From Tipula vernalis (taxonomy: Eukaryota; Arthropoda; Insecta; Diptera; Tipulidae), in NCBI GenBank assembly GCA_958295665.1, contig OY282558.1, positions 182,134,015 through 182,198,014 on the forward strand: 64,000 nt of DNA. The letters are read 5' to 3'. The stretch's first letter is position 1, and every line of letters starts with the position of its first letter. The position numbers were made by a program, and so were the translations under genes. The notes beneath the pieces are model-generated. The model worked only from the letters and a program-made list of their open reading frames with translations, did no database searches and was not told the DNA's origin. Below are positions 23,137-33,743 of this stretch, one piece after another.

Positions 23137-24794
23137 AGTGTCGTATCAATGAATTATTACAGCAAGGTATAATAAAACCATCGGAGTCTGATTATGCCTC
23201 ACATATTGTAGTAGTAAAGAAAAAGGATGGAGAAGATCGCATTTGTGTAGATTTTCGGCAATTAAATAAGAAGACTATAAAAGATCGATAACCAATTCCG
23301 CACATCGAAGACTGCTTGCAAAAATTAGAAGGAGCTAAATATTATACTGTAGTTGATCTGGCTAGTGGGTACTACCAAATACCTGTTGATGAAGATAGTA
23401 AGAAATATACATCGTTCATCACTCCCGATGGACAATACCAATTTGAGCGAATGCCGTTTGGGCTTGCCAATGCCCCGGCCATTTTCCAATGTTTTGCTAG
23501 TAAACTGGCATCTGAAGTTAGTGAGAATATAGTTTCTTATATTGACGACATGATTCTACCTAGTGGAACTATAGAAGAAGGCATCGATCTGTTGAAAAGA
23601 TTTTTAAATAAATTAAGGGAATATGGAGTTACATTAAAATTATCAAAGTGCAGATTTATGGTTGAAAAAGTGGATTTCCTTGGACATAAAATCAATAGAA
23701 ATGAAATTAGACCAGGCATGGATAAAATTAAATGTGTAAATAATTTTCCTACGCCTACTAATGTGCACCAAATTCGACAATTTATTGGCCTAGCCTCTTA
23801 TTTTAGAAAATTTGTTCGTAATTTCTCAGTATTAGCGGAGCCGATAACTAGATTGACGAGAGAAAATGTTAAGTTTGAGTGGTCTAATGAACAAATTGAG
23901 GTGTTTAAAGAATTGAAGAATAAATTATTCCCACGTGATATTCTAATTCTTTTTAATAATAATAAATCACACGAAGTACATACGGATGCAAGTGCTATTG
24001 GATTGGGAGGAATTTTATTACGATTGGAGGATGATAATGAATTTCATTCAGTGTCGTACTACAGCCGTCAAACAACGGATCTGGAGAGGAAATTTCATAG
24101 TTTTGAACTGGAAGCTCTAGCTGTGGTGGAGTCGTTGGACAGATTTCGACCATTTATATTAGGTAAAAGGTTCACAGTCGTAACAGATTGTAATTCATTA
24201 AGAACTGCGTCATCAAAACGTGATAGCATTCCACGTATAGGAAGATGGTGGCTCAGATTACAAGAGTATGAGTTTGAGATAAGACATAAAAGTGGAAGTC
24301 AAATGTGTCATGTAGACGCTTTATCGCGAAATCCAGTTGACCCACCGAGAAATATTGAACCTGTTACGTTAGATATCATGCACATTGAAAGTGTATATCG
24401 ATCATGGGTAGAAATGTTACAAGACAACGACCTTGATATAAAGAAAATTAAAGCAAATATAGCCAATCCTGCGAATGACGAATTTGAAATTAAAGGTGGC
24501 CGATTGTATCGACGAGTGAAAGGGGAATTGCTATTTTTGGTTTCAAAGGGTGTTCGTCATTTCAGTGTAGATAAAACTCTAGCTGCTTTACGGGAAGTTT
24601 ATTGGTGGCCTCGAATGCGACAATTCGTAAAAAAGTATATTGCAACGTGTTATGAATGTTTATTTCATAAGGAAAATCGTGATAAAAATAAAATCACTTT
24701 GCATCCCATCGAAAAAAATCCCCACTCCATGCCATACATGGCATTTGGAGCATTTAGGACCCTTTGTAAGAAGTCAGAAAGGAAACTGTTATAA
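23130..24794 (+). pseudogene. gypsy-1 reverse transcriptase, RNase H and integrase start
   Basis: The reverse transcriptase begins with INELLQQGIIKPSESDYASH at about 23139. A TAA interrupts it at 23289, and it is then open to 24794. Visible blocks are VVDLASGYYQIP, RMPFGLANAPAIF and the catalytic YIDD (about 23540), then a thumb with FLGHKI and RQFIGLASYFRKF. RNase H follows with VHTDASAIGLGG and a FELEALAVVESLDRFR helix. The integrase zinc-binding region (24560-24670) keeps CYEC but lacks one expected His. The frame is lost before the integrase core. Confidence 0.9.
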
Positions 24795-25287
24795 ACTTGT
24801 ATTTGTTGACGCGTATACAAAGTACGTGTATCCCAGAGCTGTTAAAAATACAAAATCACAGTTCGTCATCAAAGCTGTCACCGAGTTAGCATTACATTTC
24901 GGTATGCCATCGCGTATAATCTCTGACCGTGGATCAACCTTGGTTGACCGAAAGTTCGAATCGTTCTGCAATGATCATAATATACTGCATATTAAGAATG
25001 CAACGGCTACACCAAGGGCTAATGGACAGGTGGAGAGGTATAATAGGACTATTCTCCATGCTCTACGTACAATGTCAGATGACAAAAACGATAAATCTGA
25101 TGAGAAATTGTCGGCAACACAGTGGGCTATGAATAGTCTCCCACAATCAGTTACGCAAGTATTGTCGCAACAATTAATATTTGGGTTCTCGCCCAAACCA
25201 ATTTCCAAGGATAAATTAAAATTGATTCTGGTTGACGAGCGTCTTGATAATACACAGTTTGATACCGAATTAAGAGGAAATCTATGA
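24732..25287 (+). pseudogene. gypsy-1 integrase core remnant
   Basis: In the frame shifted relative to the RT. The first catalytic block reads WHLEHLGPF, with Glu where DDE integrases have Asp. The second Asp is in IISDRGSTLV and the Glu is in RANGQVERYNRTI. A TGA at 25285 ends the frame. The first catalytic position is therefore mutated. Confidence 0.85.
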
Positions 25288-25600
25288 GGAGAAGCATAGG
25301 AAAGAATTAAAATAAATCAAGACAAACAAAGGGAAAGATTAAAAATAAAGTTCAAAGCACCAGACAAGTATAACATTGGAGATAAAGTAGTTGTTTTTGG
25401 GGAACATCCTGCTACGGGTGAAAGCCGTAAACTAATAAGACGTTTTAGAGGACCATACACCGTAACACAAGTGTTATATGCCGATAATTATAGAGTTGAA
25501 GAGAATTGTTCAGTGGACGGTAGAAGACGCTTCAAGGGAACCGTTCCAGCTGTATGAATTTGGAGAAACATCGTCGGAGTTAGAAGAAGATGATTGAGGT
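25288..25600 (+). pseudogene. gypsy-1 integrase C-terminal (GPY/F) remnant
   Basis: Continues in the same frame after the TGA, with another stop soon after. Reads KYNIGDKVVVFGEHP and RRFRGPYTVTQVL, the GPY/F module of gypsy integrases. Stops follow near 25556, and the 3' LTR begins at 25626. Confidence 0.75.
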
Positions 25601-25625
25601 CAACCATGAAGTCAGAATAGCCGAA

Positions 25626-25923
25626 TGTAACGAATTTAGTTTTTATTCATTTTTATTTGTTTGTTTATTTAATCGTCGATGCTACATCTGTTATAAAGTA
25701 ATGGAACTATAATGTATATATATTTTTTTTTCTATGAGTGGTAACACTCTTTTTGAGTTAGTTGCAGATGTTCGCCGCGAGTAGAATAGAGTATTACTTT
25801 TTTTTAGAAGAAGAAGTGAATGGAATGTAAAAGTCGTCGAGAGAATAAAAAAGAGGGATTTATAAAAGTGATCCGACATAATCGTATTTTATTTAAAGCA
25901 ACGTTTCAAATTAATCGATTACA
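25626..25923 (+). repeat. gypsy-1 3' LTR
   Basis: 298 bp, collinear with the 5' LTR, TGTAACG to TTACA. It is followed directly by the CATT target duplication. No strong polypurine tract is visible just upstream. Confidence 0.93.
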
Positions 25924-25929
25924 CATTGG

Positions 25930-28900
25930 AGTCTAACGCAACGTATTGAATGTTTTAATCCCAATTGCCCATTCAAGTGGGTGGTATCATTGTATTTATC
26001 CATTTACTTTGATAGCCTCAATATTAAGTTTGGAGTTATTCGTTATTCCCATTGATTCCCACTGATTTACATTTTTCCAAAAGATTGTTTGACTAACATT
26101 GCTAAACATATTCTGATAATAACGTTTCTTCGCAAAATACTTCTGAAGTTGATTTAAAGTTTTTGATAGTAGTTGATAGTAGCTTCAGGGTCATTAATAT
26201 CGAAGTTTTTAGTTGAAAGAAAATTATCAAAATATGAATCAAAGAATTATGTGCCGAAAGAATTTAGGCTTGAAAAAAATGGATGAAAAAATAAAATTAT
26301 GGTCAGTAATTGTGGAATTTTGAGAAGCTACATAATACACACATGATTCCGGCTTAAAGTTTTTTTTTTTTTTTAATTTCTTACGTTAATCTTCTGTACT
26401 GAATGTTGTGAATTTTTGTGTGAATAGGGATTTAAAAAATTATTAAGGGTGTCGAAATAAATTACGCATGTGAATTGCATCATCAATGTATTTTTGGCAA
26501 TTGGTAACTATAGCGGATATTTGTTATTATTTTTAATTTAAAATGTGCTTACATTAAAAAAGGCAAAAAATCAAAACACTTTACTTGTTGACTTCGTTAA
26601 CTTACTGCGTGTTTATTAATTTTAAATAATGAACGTAATTCAATATTAGATTTTTTTTACCTAATTGCATGTCAATTTGAATGTTACAGTATAAATTGAT
26701 TACTACTAAAGTTTTATATTTATTTGGTGGCAAAAGGTGCACGTGTAATTGAACACAATTTGAATGACATGTTCATCAGGCCGCCACATCCCTCCCTTAG
26801 GTTTGCTTTTGTTTATATATTTTCGTTTTGAGTAGGTAAATAAAGGCCGTGTCCATTTTGCGTCTAATATCCACATATGGTATTCCATGCTTTCTACCAA
26901 AAATGATAGAATCGATTAGGGATCACTTTATCTAAAAGCTTATTACAATCTAGCGAATTTATAATAATTATAAATATTTGTCTAAAGATTATAATTTTTA
27001 TTGTTTCATAGTCGAATCAAATAAATTTCTAAGTATATTTAATATATAGAAACAATTTTAGATAACAAAATTAATAATTTTATTGATTATTTATACGAAT
27101 TCAATTTAGTCTAGTGTGAACTACGAGTATGAACAATTATGGTTTCTAGATAATTGTTTGAATTATGGAAAAAAATAATTTTTTAACCAAGTCATTTAAT
27201 GTGAGTGTTTTTAGTTGGAATATTTATCAAGTTTAAGTTTCTTATATATTTTTATATCGTACAAATTGCGTTCTTTGTGTCAGGTTTTCATATAAAACGT
27301 CATGTGATAAAAGCTAGATCCCTATCTATACTCGTAGCGTTGTGATACAAGTTTGCGGAAATGACAAACATTATTCTATTTGTGTAATTAAAAAATGATA
27401 AAATGATGATTATTTGATTTATATTTTATTGAATGTGTGTGCATTAGCTAAATGCTATCAATTTTCTAAATTCTAACAAACTATTAATTTTTAATGTATA
27501 CATAGGTTTATGTAGGATGTGACTCAAATTGGTTTAATTTCAATTGTACACATATTCAATTTTATTGGTGAACTGTTAAAGTGAAGGCATTAAACTTAAA
27601 AAACCTTATAATAAAATAAAATATTCTAAAGTGCGTAAACGTTAAAGATGATGTCAAGGTATAATCCCTTATTTAATAGTCTATTAAATATTCAGTCAAT
27701 TATTAATTAAAACTCCATTTCACTACATCTATAAAACATACATGAACAAAAGTTGTTTGTATATTTTAATGTTTTGGACAATTTGGGCGGATCAATGATA
27801 TGTGGAATAAATGTCATAAGTAGTCCTAAAAAATCAATAAAAATAAAATAATTACATTCAAACTTTACTTATGAAGGACGAGCCGGTTATAACTGTTACA
27901 AGTATAACAAAAAAATAGTTTTTAGTGGTATAATGTTACATATGTTGAATTAAATTTATACAAACAAGAAGTGAACTGTATAAATCAATTGTTTCATTTA
28001 CAAATGGAACTGTCTAGAACTAAAACATTTTATATACGCTAAAAGAACTAATGACTGATTTTATCGGATTTAAAATTATGGTTAGTATTGAGTCCGACTT
28101 AATTGGACGTCACATTCATTAATGTTTCATATTCAAAGTCAAATTAAATAATTCACGTAATTTTGGTAATTATACGTATAAATGATACCTTTGGCTAGTT
28201 GGTAATTTTTAATAATAGTAAAACTATAACTAAACTAAGTCAGGCTGTCACATTCTCAAGTACCAATTTCGACACATCTCCCAATAATAGAAATAGCCAT
28301 TACAAATGCATTTAGTAAAAAATATTTTTAATACAGTAGAGTCGCGAGAACATGAACAAAATAAAACCAAGCAAATTCATATTTAAGAGATTGTTCATGT
28401 TTACGAATTGTGAAGAAAAGAAATTTTAAATTTTATTGCAGCATTATTCCCTTTTTCCCAAAGTGTATTCTGGGGTTCCGGAAAGATTTTTTATTGGGAA
28501 AAAATTATTCTCAATTACAGCAGTTTTGATGTTTGTTTATCCACACCGATTTTATAAAAAAGTTGATGAAAAATGTTTGTTTATATGTAGTTGAAGTTTG
28601 TAAGGGTTAAATTACCCAATAATTTTAAAGATAGTATTGTAATAAATAAAAGTTATTTAAATAATTTTGATATAACTAAATTTATTTCCCCTGAATATTT
28701 ATTCTCCAATTGGCAGAATCCACTTTTGGAAAATGGGGAATAAAAAGTTGGAAGTATTTATCTGGGAATAACTACTGTAAAAAAAAATATTCCCCGTTCC
28801 CCGGGAATTACCAGAATAGGGCCACAGGTGTGTAAATATGAAACCGGAAATTTTTAGTAAAAAGTACACGTTCATTGTATGATAATGGTTAAGAGTATTT

Positions 28901-28990
28901 TACTAAAAGTATTGCCCATTATTAATTATACATTTTGCCCATCTTTTTGGCCAAAAAAACTGTTCTTCTTTTGAGACAAACTACTTATCG
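25930..28990. other. Unassigned AT-rich DNA
   Basis: About 3 kb of very AT-rich sequence. The only locally GC-richer patch is 26730-26890, with an open stretch on the minus strand that I cannot assign. No repeat or element was recognised. Confidence 0.35.
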
Positions 28991-28994
28991 AAAC

Positions 28995-29600
28995 ATTTTC
29001 GTACATTTTCCAAGCCAAGTCTGGCGAGTAAGCCGTATGTGAAAGTATTTCTTAATGAAGTGCTCACAACGTTTCCTTGACCGGTTTTGCTTTGTGTGAT
29101 GATAATGCACCATGAAGCAAAATCACTTTGTGTTGCCTTTTATCATATTCTGGTAGTTTTTCTAGCAAACCTCGATTCAAATTGATCATTTGTTGTTGGT
29201 AGCGTGTAGTATTTACGGTTTCACCAGGTTTTAGCAGCTCTAAATAAATCACACTCTTCTGATCCCACCAAAGCGATTTGGTCTTGCAGTCGATGTCGAT
29301 GGTGGTGGATTTTCAAAATAGATCCATTTTTCATCACCAGTCATAATTCGATGGAGAAATGACTTTCTTTTGTATCTGGCGAGCAACATTTCGCAATTGG
29401 TTGTTCACTTTTCCTGCATTCTTTCATTCAGTTTATGCTGAACCCATTTTCTAAGCTTTTGGATCTTTCCCTTCGTTTTTCACATCAAAATCAACACTTT
29501 TGAATTTATTAAACCACTCATAGCATTGCGATTTACCAAGAGCATGCTCACCGTAAGCTTCGACAAGCATTCGCTTGCAGTAGTTTTCTTCAAATGATTG
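28995..29600 (-). pseudogene. mariner transposase fragment, second lineage
   Basis: Read on the minus strand from 29600: HTH end AYGEHALGKSQCYEWFNKF, then stops, then the catalytic block TGDEKWIYFENP near 29320-29345. After a frameshift follow VIYLELLKPGETVNTTRYQQQ (about 29190-29255) and KVILLHGALSSHKAK, where the second Asp region is lost, and finally SHTAYSPDLA near 29020. It lacks the third catalytic Asp block and both termini. It differs clearly from the copy at 17.4-18.25 kb. Confidence 0.85.
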
Positions 29601-29644
29601 TTATGTATGTAAACAAAAAAGGTACATAAAGCCAACGGTAAATA

Positions 29645-31500
29645 AAAGGGCGGAATGATTTAATGCAAAACTGTATCAAGCTCAAGGAGAACCCGTTTCT
29701 GATTATGTGATTTCGGCAATTTGTTGGAAGATGCCCTGTCAGATAGATTCATTGTTGGGTTGAGAGATGACCGAATTCAACAAAAACTCCTACAAAAGGA
29801 AGAAGGAAAATTCGAGAATTTCTGCAATACTTCTTTGAACATGGAAATGTCATTAAAGGAAACAAGGAACATGAATCCATCTAATAATTTCGATCCGACC
29901 AGTACCAATTATAACATAAATTTTTGTAGAACAAATGTAAATCAAGCTAGAGGCCGCAGTGAGTCAAAATATCATTTTAATTGCCAAAATGAAGTACCAG
30001 TAGGTTCATAAAAAAATCATAGTCCAATACGTACCAAGGAGCAAAGTCGCAACCGAAGTCGTATAAATAGATTGTACAAAAGCCCCATTCGAAATCAACG
30101 TTCACAGAAATCATGTGGAAGATGCGGAATTAACAGTCATAATGAAAGCAAATGTCTTGCTAAATATTGCAAGTACTCCAGTCAGACTCACAGCGGAGAA
30201 TGAAGGTCAACCAATTTCGATGGCAGTAGATACAGGCGCTTTTGCTTCAATCATCAGTATAGTTAAGTTTAAAAAAAAATTTAGTCATTTAAAAATTGTT
30301 AGATTGAAATTTTCGGCCATTATTGAGAAGAACTTGATTCGTTCATTCTAATAATATTTTAAAATAGACAGAATTAGGATAACTTAACGTTGTAAGTCAG
30401 TCAATCAACCAAACAATAGATGGTTATATAGCGGAGGTACTTATTAAAGATTAGGTAACCCCTATATTTTTCAAGGCGTAAACCGTTCCGTATAAAATAA
30501 GGGATCAAGTAGAAATTGAATTGAGCAGATTATGTGAAAAAGAAAATATTAGAGCCTGTCAAATACAGTCAATGGGTAATCCAATAATAGTGGTACCCAA
30601 AGCTAATGGTGAACTTCGGTTGTGCATTTATTGAAAAGTGACAATCAATAAAATGGTTGAAACTGAGCATTATCCCTTACCTAAAATCGACGATATTTTA
30701 GCAGGATTAGCAAATTATACGGTGTTTCGTGTGCTCGATTTAAGATTGATCAACAAGTGTTAGTTTCGGCATTAATATCCATAAGGGTCTGTTTCGATAC
30801 ACTAGGTTGTCTTTTGGACTAAAAAGTGCTCCGTTCATTTTTCAGTTTGTCATGGACCAAATTTTAATTAATTTAGATAAAGTTTCTTGTTATTTAGACG
30901 ATATTCTCATAGCAGATTTAAAGGAATTTTAGCTACTGATGCTAATGCTTACGGTGTAGGAGCAATTCTCTCCCATATTGTCAATGGAATAGAGAAGCCA
31001 GTATTATTTGCTTCTAGATCTCTATCCCCAGCGGAAAAAAATTATTCGCAGCTTCCGCCGCGAGCTTTAGCAATAATTTTTGGCTTTACAAAATTTCATA
31101 AATATTTGTATGGATATCATTTTACAATTTATACTGACCATCAGGTACTGAAGGAAATTTTCAATCCAAAAAAGTCAACTCCACCCGTTGCAGCCGCAAG
31201 AATATAAAGATGGGACAGAACCAACTAATATTGACGGGGATTGCATTAAATCATTCAATTTCTCTAATAGTTTGCCACTTCAAACGGATAAAGTAGCAAA
31301 AGAAACCCCAAAAGACGAGGAGCTTAGTAACAGAATAGTAATACCGAATAGGTTAAAACAAGATATTTTAAGTCTTTTGCGGGGGACGAAAGGCTTCTAT
31401 AAGAGGACATGTGAAATAGGACACGGAGATAAAAACCGATTTCCGAACAAACTGGACATGCAATTTTACATGTGTCTTGGAAAAGGGATCCTGAAATGAT
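29645..31500 (+). pseudogene. Ty3/gypsy fragment (gypsy-2), gag to RNase H
   Basis: Gag end reads LSDRFIVGLRDDRIQQKLL (about 29740-29795). A CCHC knuckle SCGRCGINSHNESKC lies at about 30108-30150. The protease reads MAVDTGAFASII (about 30220). The reverse transcriptase has ACQIQSMGNPIIVVPKANG (30560-30610) and CYLDDILIA (about 30889-30915). Directly after LDDILIA comes RNase H ATDANAYGVGAILSH, so the RT thumb is deleted. RNase H continues with RALAIIFGFTKFHKYL. Frames shift repeatedly. No LTRs were found, and integrase is absent. Confidence 0.85.
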
Positions 31501-31504
31501 TTTT

Positions 31505-31625
31505 GTATAAAGTTCTGGAATATGGCGAAGTAGGATGGAATTTGACTATTCCTTAATCGATTTTACTGAAATTTAGTATGCGCGATGGAAATGGGATTCT
31601 AAACTGACTTTTGGATTTCTTGGCA
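31505..31625 (-). repeat. Inverted copy of the 108-bp repeat
   Basis: TTCTGGAATATGGCGAAGTA and ATGGAAATGGGATTCTAAA are the reverse complements of the 108-bp consensus blocks. About one unit, 14 kb from the array and in opposite orientation. Confidence 0.65.
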
Positions 31626-31764
31626 GTTACAAAGAGATAACGCTACAACCCGGAAAATGCGTGTTGTAGGGTTATCTACTATATTTGTAACTTCCCCCCA
31701 TGTTCTGAAACTATCCAGTCACCATTTTGCGATGTTTCTAATATGACTGTGTGAAGGCAGTAAG

Positions 31765-32163
31765 TGATACATGCAAAAATTTCCGGTAAGATAAAAAAAT
31801 TCAGCGCGCTGATTGGTTGATTTGAATTACCTTAAACCACAAAAAAAGTCGTATGTCGAGAATATATGTAAAATTTTGCCGTACGAACTTTTTTATGTTA
31901 TGACATTTAATAGATTTAACATTTTACTTATCATAAACTTATAGTTCTCACCGTTTGAAATTTACATAACATTAAAAAAGTGACACAACTTTTTTACGGT
32001 TATGTAAATTTACCATACGACAAAAAATTTGTCATATATGTACAAAATTGAAGCAAGTTCGATTTTTTATTTTTGCCTTAAAGGTTTTCAAGATGGCCGT
32101 TTATTCACCAATCAGTGCGCTGTATTTTTTACCCAAAGGAATTTTTTTTTGCATGTGTGCCTT
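31765..32163. mobile_element. MITE with long imperfect inverted repeats
   Basis: The left arm reads ACATGCAAAAATTTCC, then AAAAATTCAGCGCGCTGATT and GGTTGA. The reverse complement of the right arm reads ACATGCAAAAAAAAATTCC, then AAAATACAGCGCACTGATT and GGTGA. Further inward, CGTACGAACTTTTTTATGTT-like and ACATAACCGTAAAAAAGTTG-like blocks also pair. Non-coding, about 400 bp, target duplication not resolved. Confidence 0.7.
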
Positions 32164-32284
32164 GACGGTAGAAGTCTTCCGCAGGATAATAGTGGTAAAA
32201 TTTGAATACATTGTTATTTAAATAGGTCTTGATTGACTTATAGTCAATCCTGGCGCTCATATCAGCCATAGATTCGGATCTTAG

Positions 32285-32728
32285 AATTTCATCGAAAAAT
32301 TTACTGAAATTCTAGTATGTGATAAGTTTGAATAGGTAGTTTATTGCTAATAAAATTAAGTTTGCCTTTTTCATTTGATTTTTGTATGCCTAAAAAATTT
32401 TTTACAGAGTTTTCTTGCTTTGGTATTATATTGGGTCTAATAATGTTTTTATTGGCCCCTGTTTCTATGAATATTTTGATAATTTGATTGTTTTACTTAT
32501 CTCGACATTTGAAGTACGGTAGGAAATTTAGTACTCCGTTTCGGAATTTTGGTCTGCTTGAAAATTCGTTGAACCTTTTATTCGTATTGAATTTACATAA
32601 GAAGGCATAGGCCTCCTGTATGTTTTTGGGTTTTGCCGCTTGGACGAAACCGAAATACGGTTTTCTCAAACCTGAAATAAAGGCCTAGGGCGTCTTCCTC
32701 AATGAATGAGCATATCGCCTGCCATGAA
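32285..32728 (-). pseudogene. Errantivirus-type gag-protease fragment
   Basis: Read on the minus strand. A gag C-terminal part, AFISGLRKPYFGFVQAAKPK, is followed by EAYAFLCKF and a cysteine-poor tail ending at a stop. Then comes a protease start, IFIETGANKNIIRP. Here the catalytic Asp position is Glu (ETGA). The style is that of the 297/17.6 group of Ty3/gypsy elements. The fragment is cut at its gag side by the MITE at 32732. Confidence 0.75.
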
Positions 32729-32731
32729 TTA

Positions 32732-32998
32732 CAGGCAAACCTCGTTTAACGAACGTATTGTGTCCCTGAACCGTTCGTTAATTGAGGTTTCGTTGTGCGA
32801 GGTAAATAATTTTATGTGCTATTTTTGGCGAAAAAATATATGGTATGGTTTTTAAAACTTTACCATTTATGTACATAAACTGTACTTATAATAATATTCG
32901 AGGTTTGAAGTTCGTAATACGAGATTTTACAACAAATTTTGGATGTTCGTTAATTCGAGGATTCGTTATTCGAGGGTTCGTTAAACGAGGTTTACCTG
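32732..32998. mobile_element. Tigger-like MITE with TA target duplication
   Basis: A 267-bp element. The left end reads CAGGCAAACCTCGTTTAACG and the inverse of the right end reads CAGGTAAACCTCGTTTAACG (one mismatch in 20). TA flanks both sides (32730-32731 and 32999-33000). Additional TTCGTTA/TCGAGG repeats lie inside the right end. Ends and TA duplication fit a pogo/Tigger-derived element. Confidence 0.88.
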
Positions 32999-33276
32999 TA
33001 TTATATGTTGGGGTTTTGTTTAGTCGTCTAAAGCTTCTAACAGGATTCGCGATCTCCGGTCAGACATAGTATGTCTTTTGCCTTCCCCTCTATTTTGATT
33101 TTCACCGTTTGGAAATATTCGAAAAACGCAACTTTGATGAATCTATTTTTTTATAAAAGTTGCCTCTTCTAAATAAAAGTTGCGTTTTTCAAATTATGGT
33201 TGTTAATTTTATATTAACACATTTCGATAGTTATAGGGATTCACAATACTTAAAATTTGTAATTAATATGTTAATG

Positions 33277-33545
33277 CAGGTAACCCTCGATTAACGCGGT
33301 ATATTGGTTCTTCAAAACTAGCGCGTAAAACGAAACCGCGTTAGTCGGGACATAAATCTAATTTGAAACCACAACGTCAGGCCACGACCTTCCAACAGCC
33401 ATTTAGAGTTGATGGTTTCAATTCTTCAATAGAATGCGCAATGAATGAAATGCATTTTATCATCGTGTAACTCTTCCATACATCGCTAACAGTCAGTTCG
33501 GAATTGGCATCTAATTTGTCTAGAATAAATTCGAATGTTTTACGT
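33277..33545 (-). mobile_element. Tigger-like fragment nested in the pogo element
   Basis: Starts with the terminus CAGGTAACCCTCGATTAACG. Read on the minus strand it encodes TVSDVWKSYTMIKCISFIAH and LKPSTLNGCWK, the C-terminal part of a Tigger-type transposase just upstream of its 3' end. Only the 3' end of the element is present. Confidence 0.65.
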
Positions 33546-33743
33546 ATGAAATTTGCTATATTAATATTACTTTAATTGCTTTATTTTTATTCAGATAAAA
33601 CTTTATAGATAACAAAACCAAATAACTAATATAAAAGCAAATAACAATGTACAATTAAAAAGTAAACATATGTAAATTATTGTTAAATAATTTGATTTAA
33701 AAATATTATTGTAAAGAATTTTTCCTCAGGACTACCTTTTCTC

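Larger units (their letters stand above)
20890..25923 (+). mobile_element. Ty3/gypsy LTR retrotransposon (gypsy-1), full length but decayed
   Basis: A 5.03-kb element with two LTRs (20890-21208 and 25626-25923), both starting TGTAACG and ending TTACA, and flanked by a CATT target duplication (20886-20889 and 25924-25927). Order inside: primer binding site, gag, zinc knuckles, protease, reverse transcriptase, RNase H, integrase, GPY/F tail. This is Ty3/gypsy order. There is no env. Multiple stops and frameshifts make it inactive. Confidence 0.95.
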
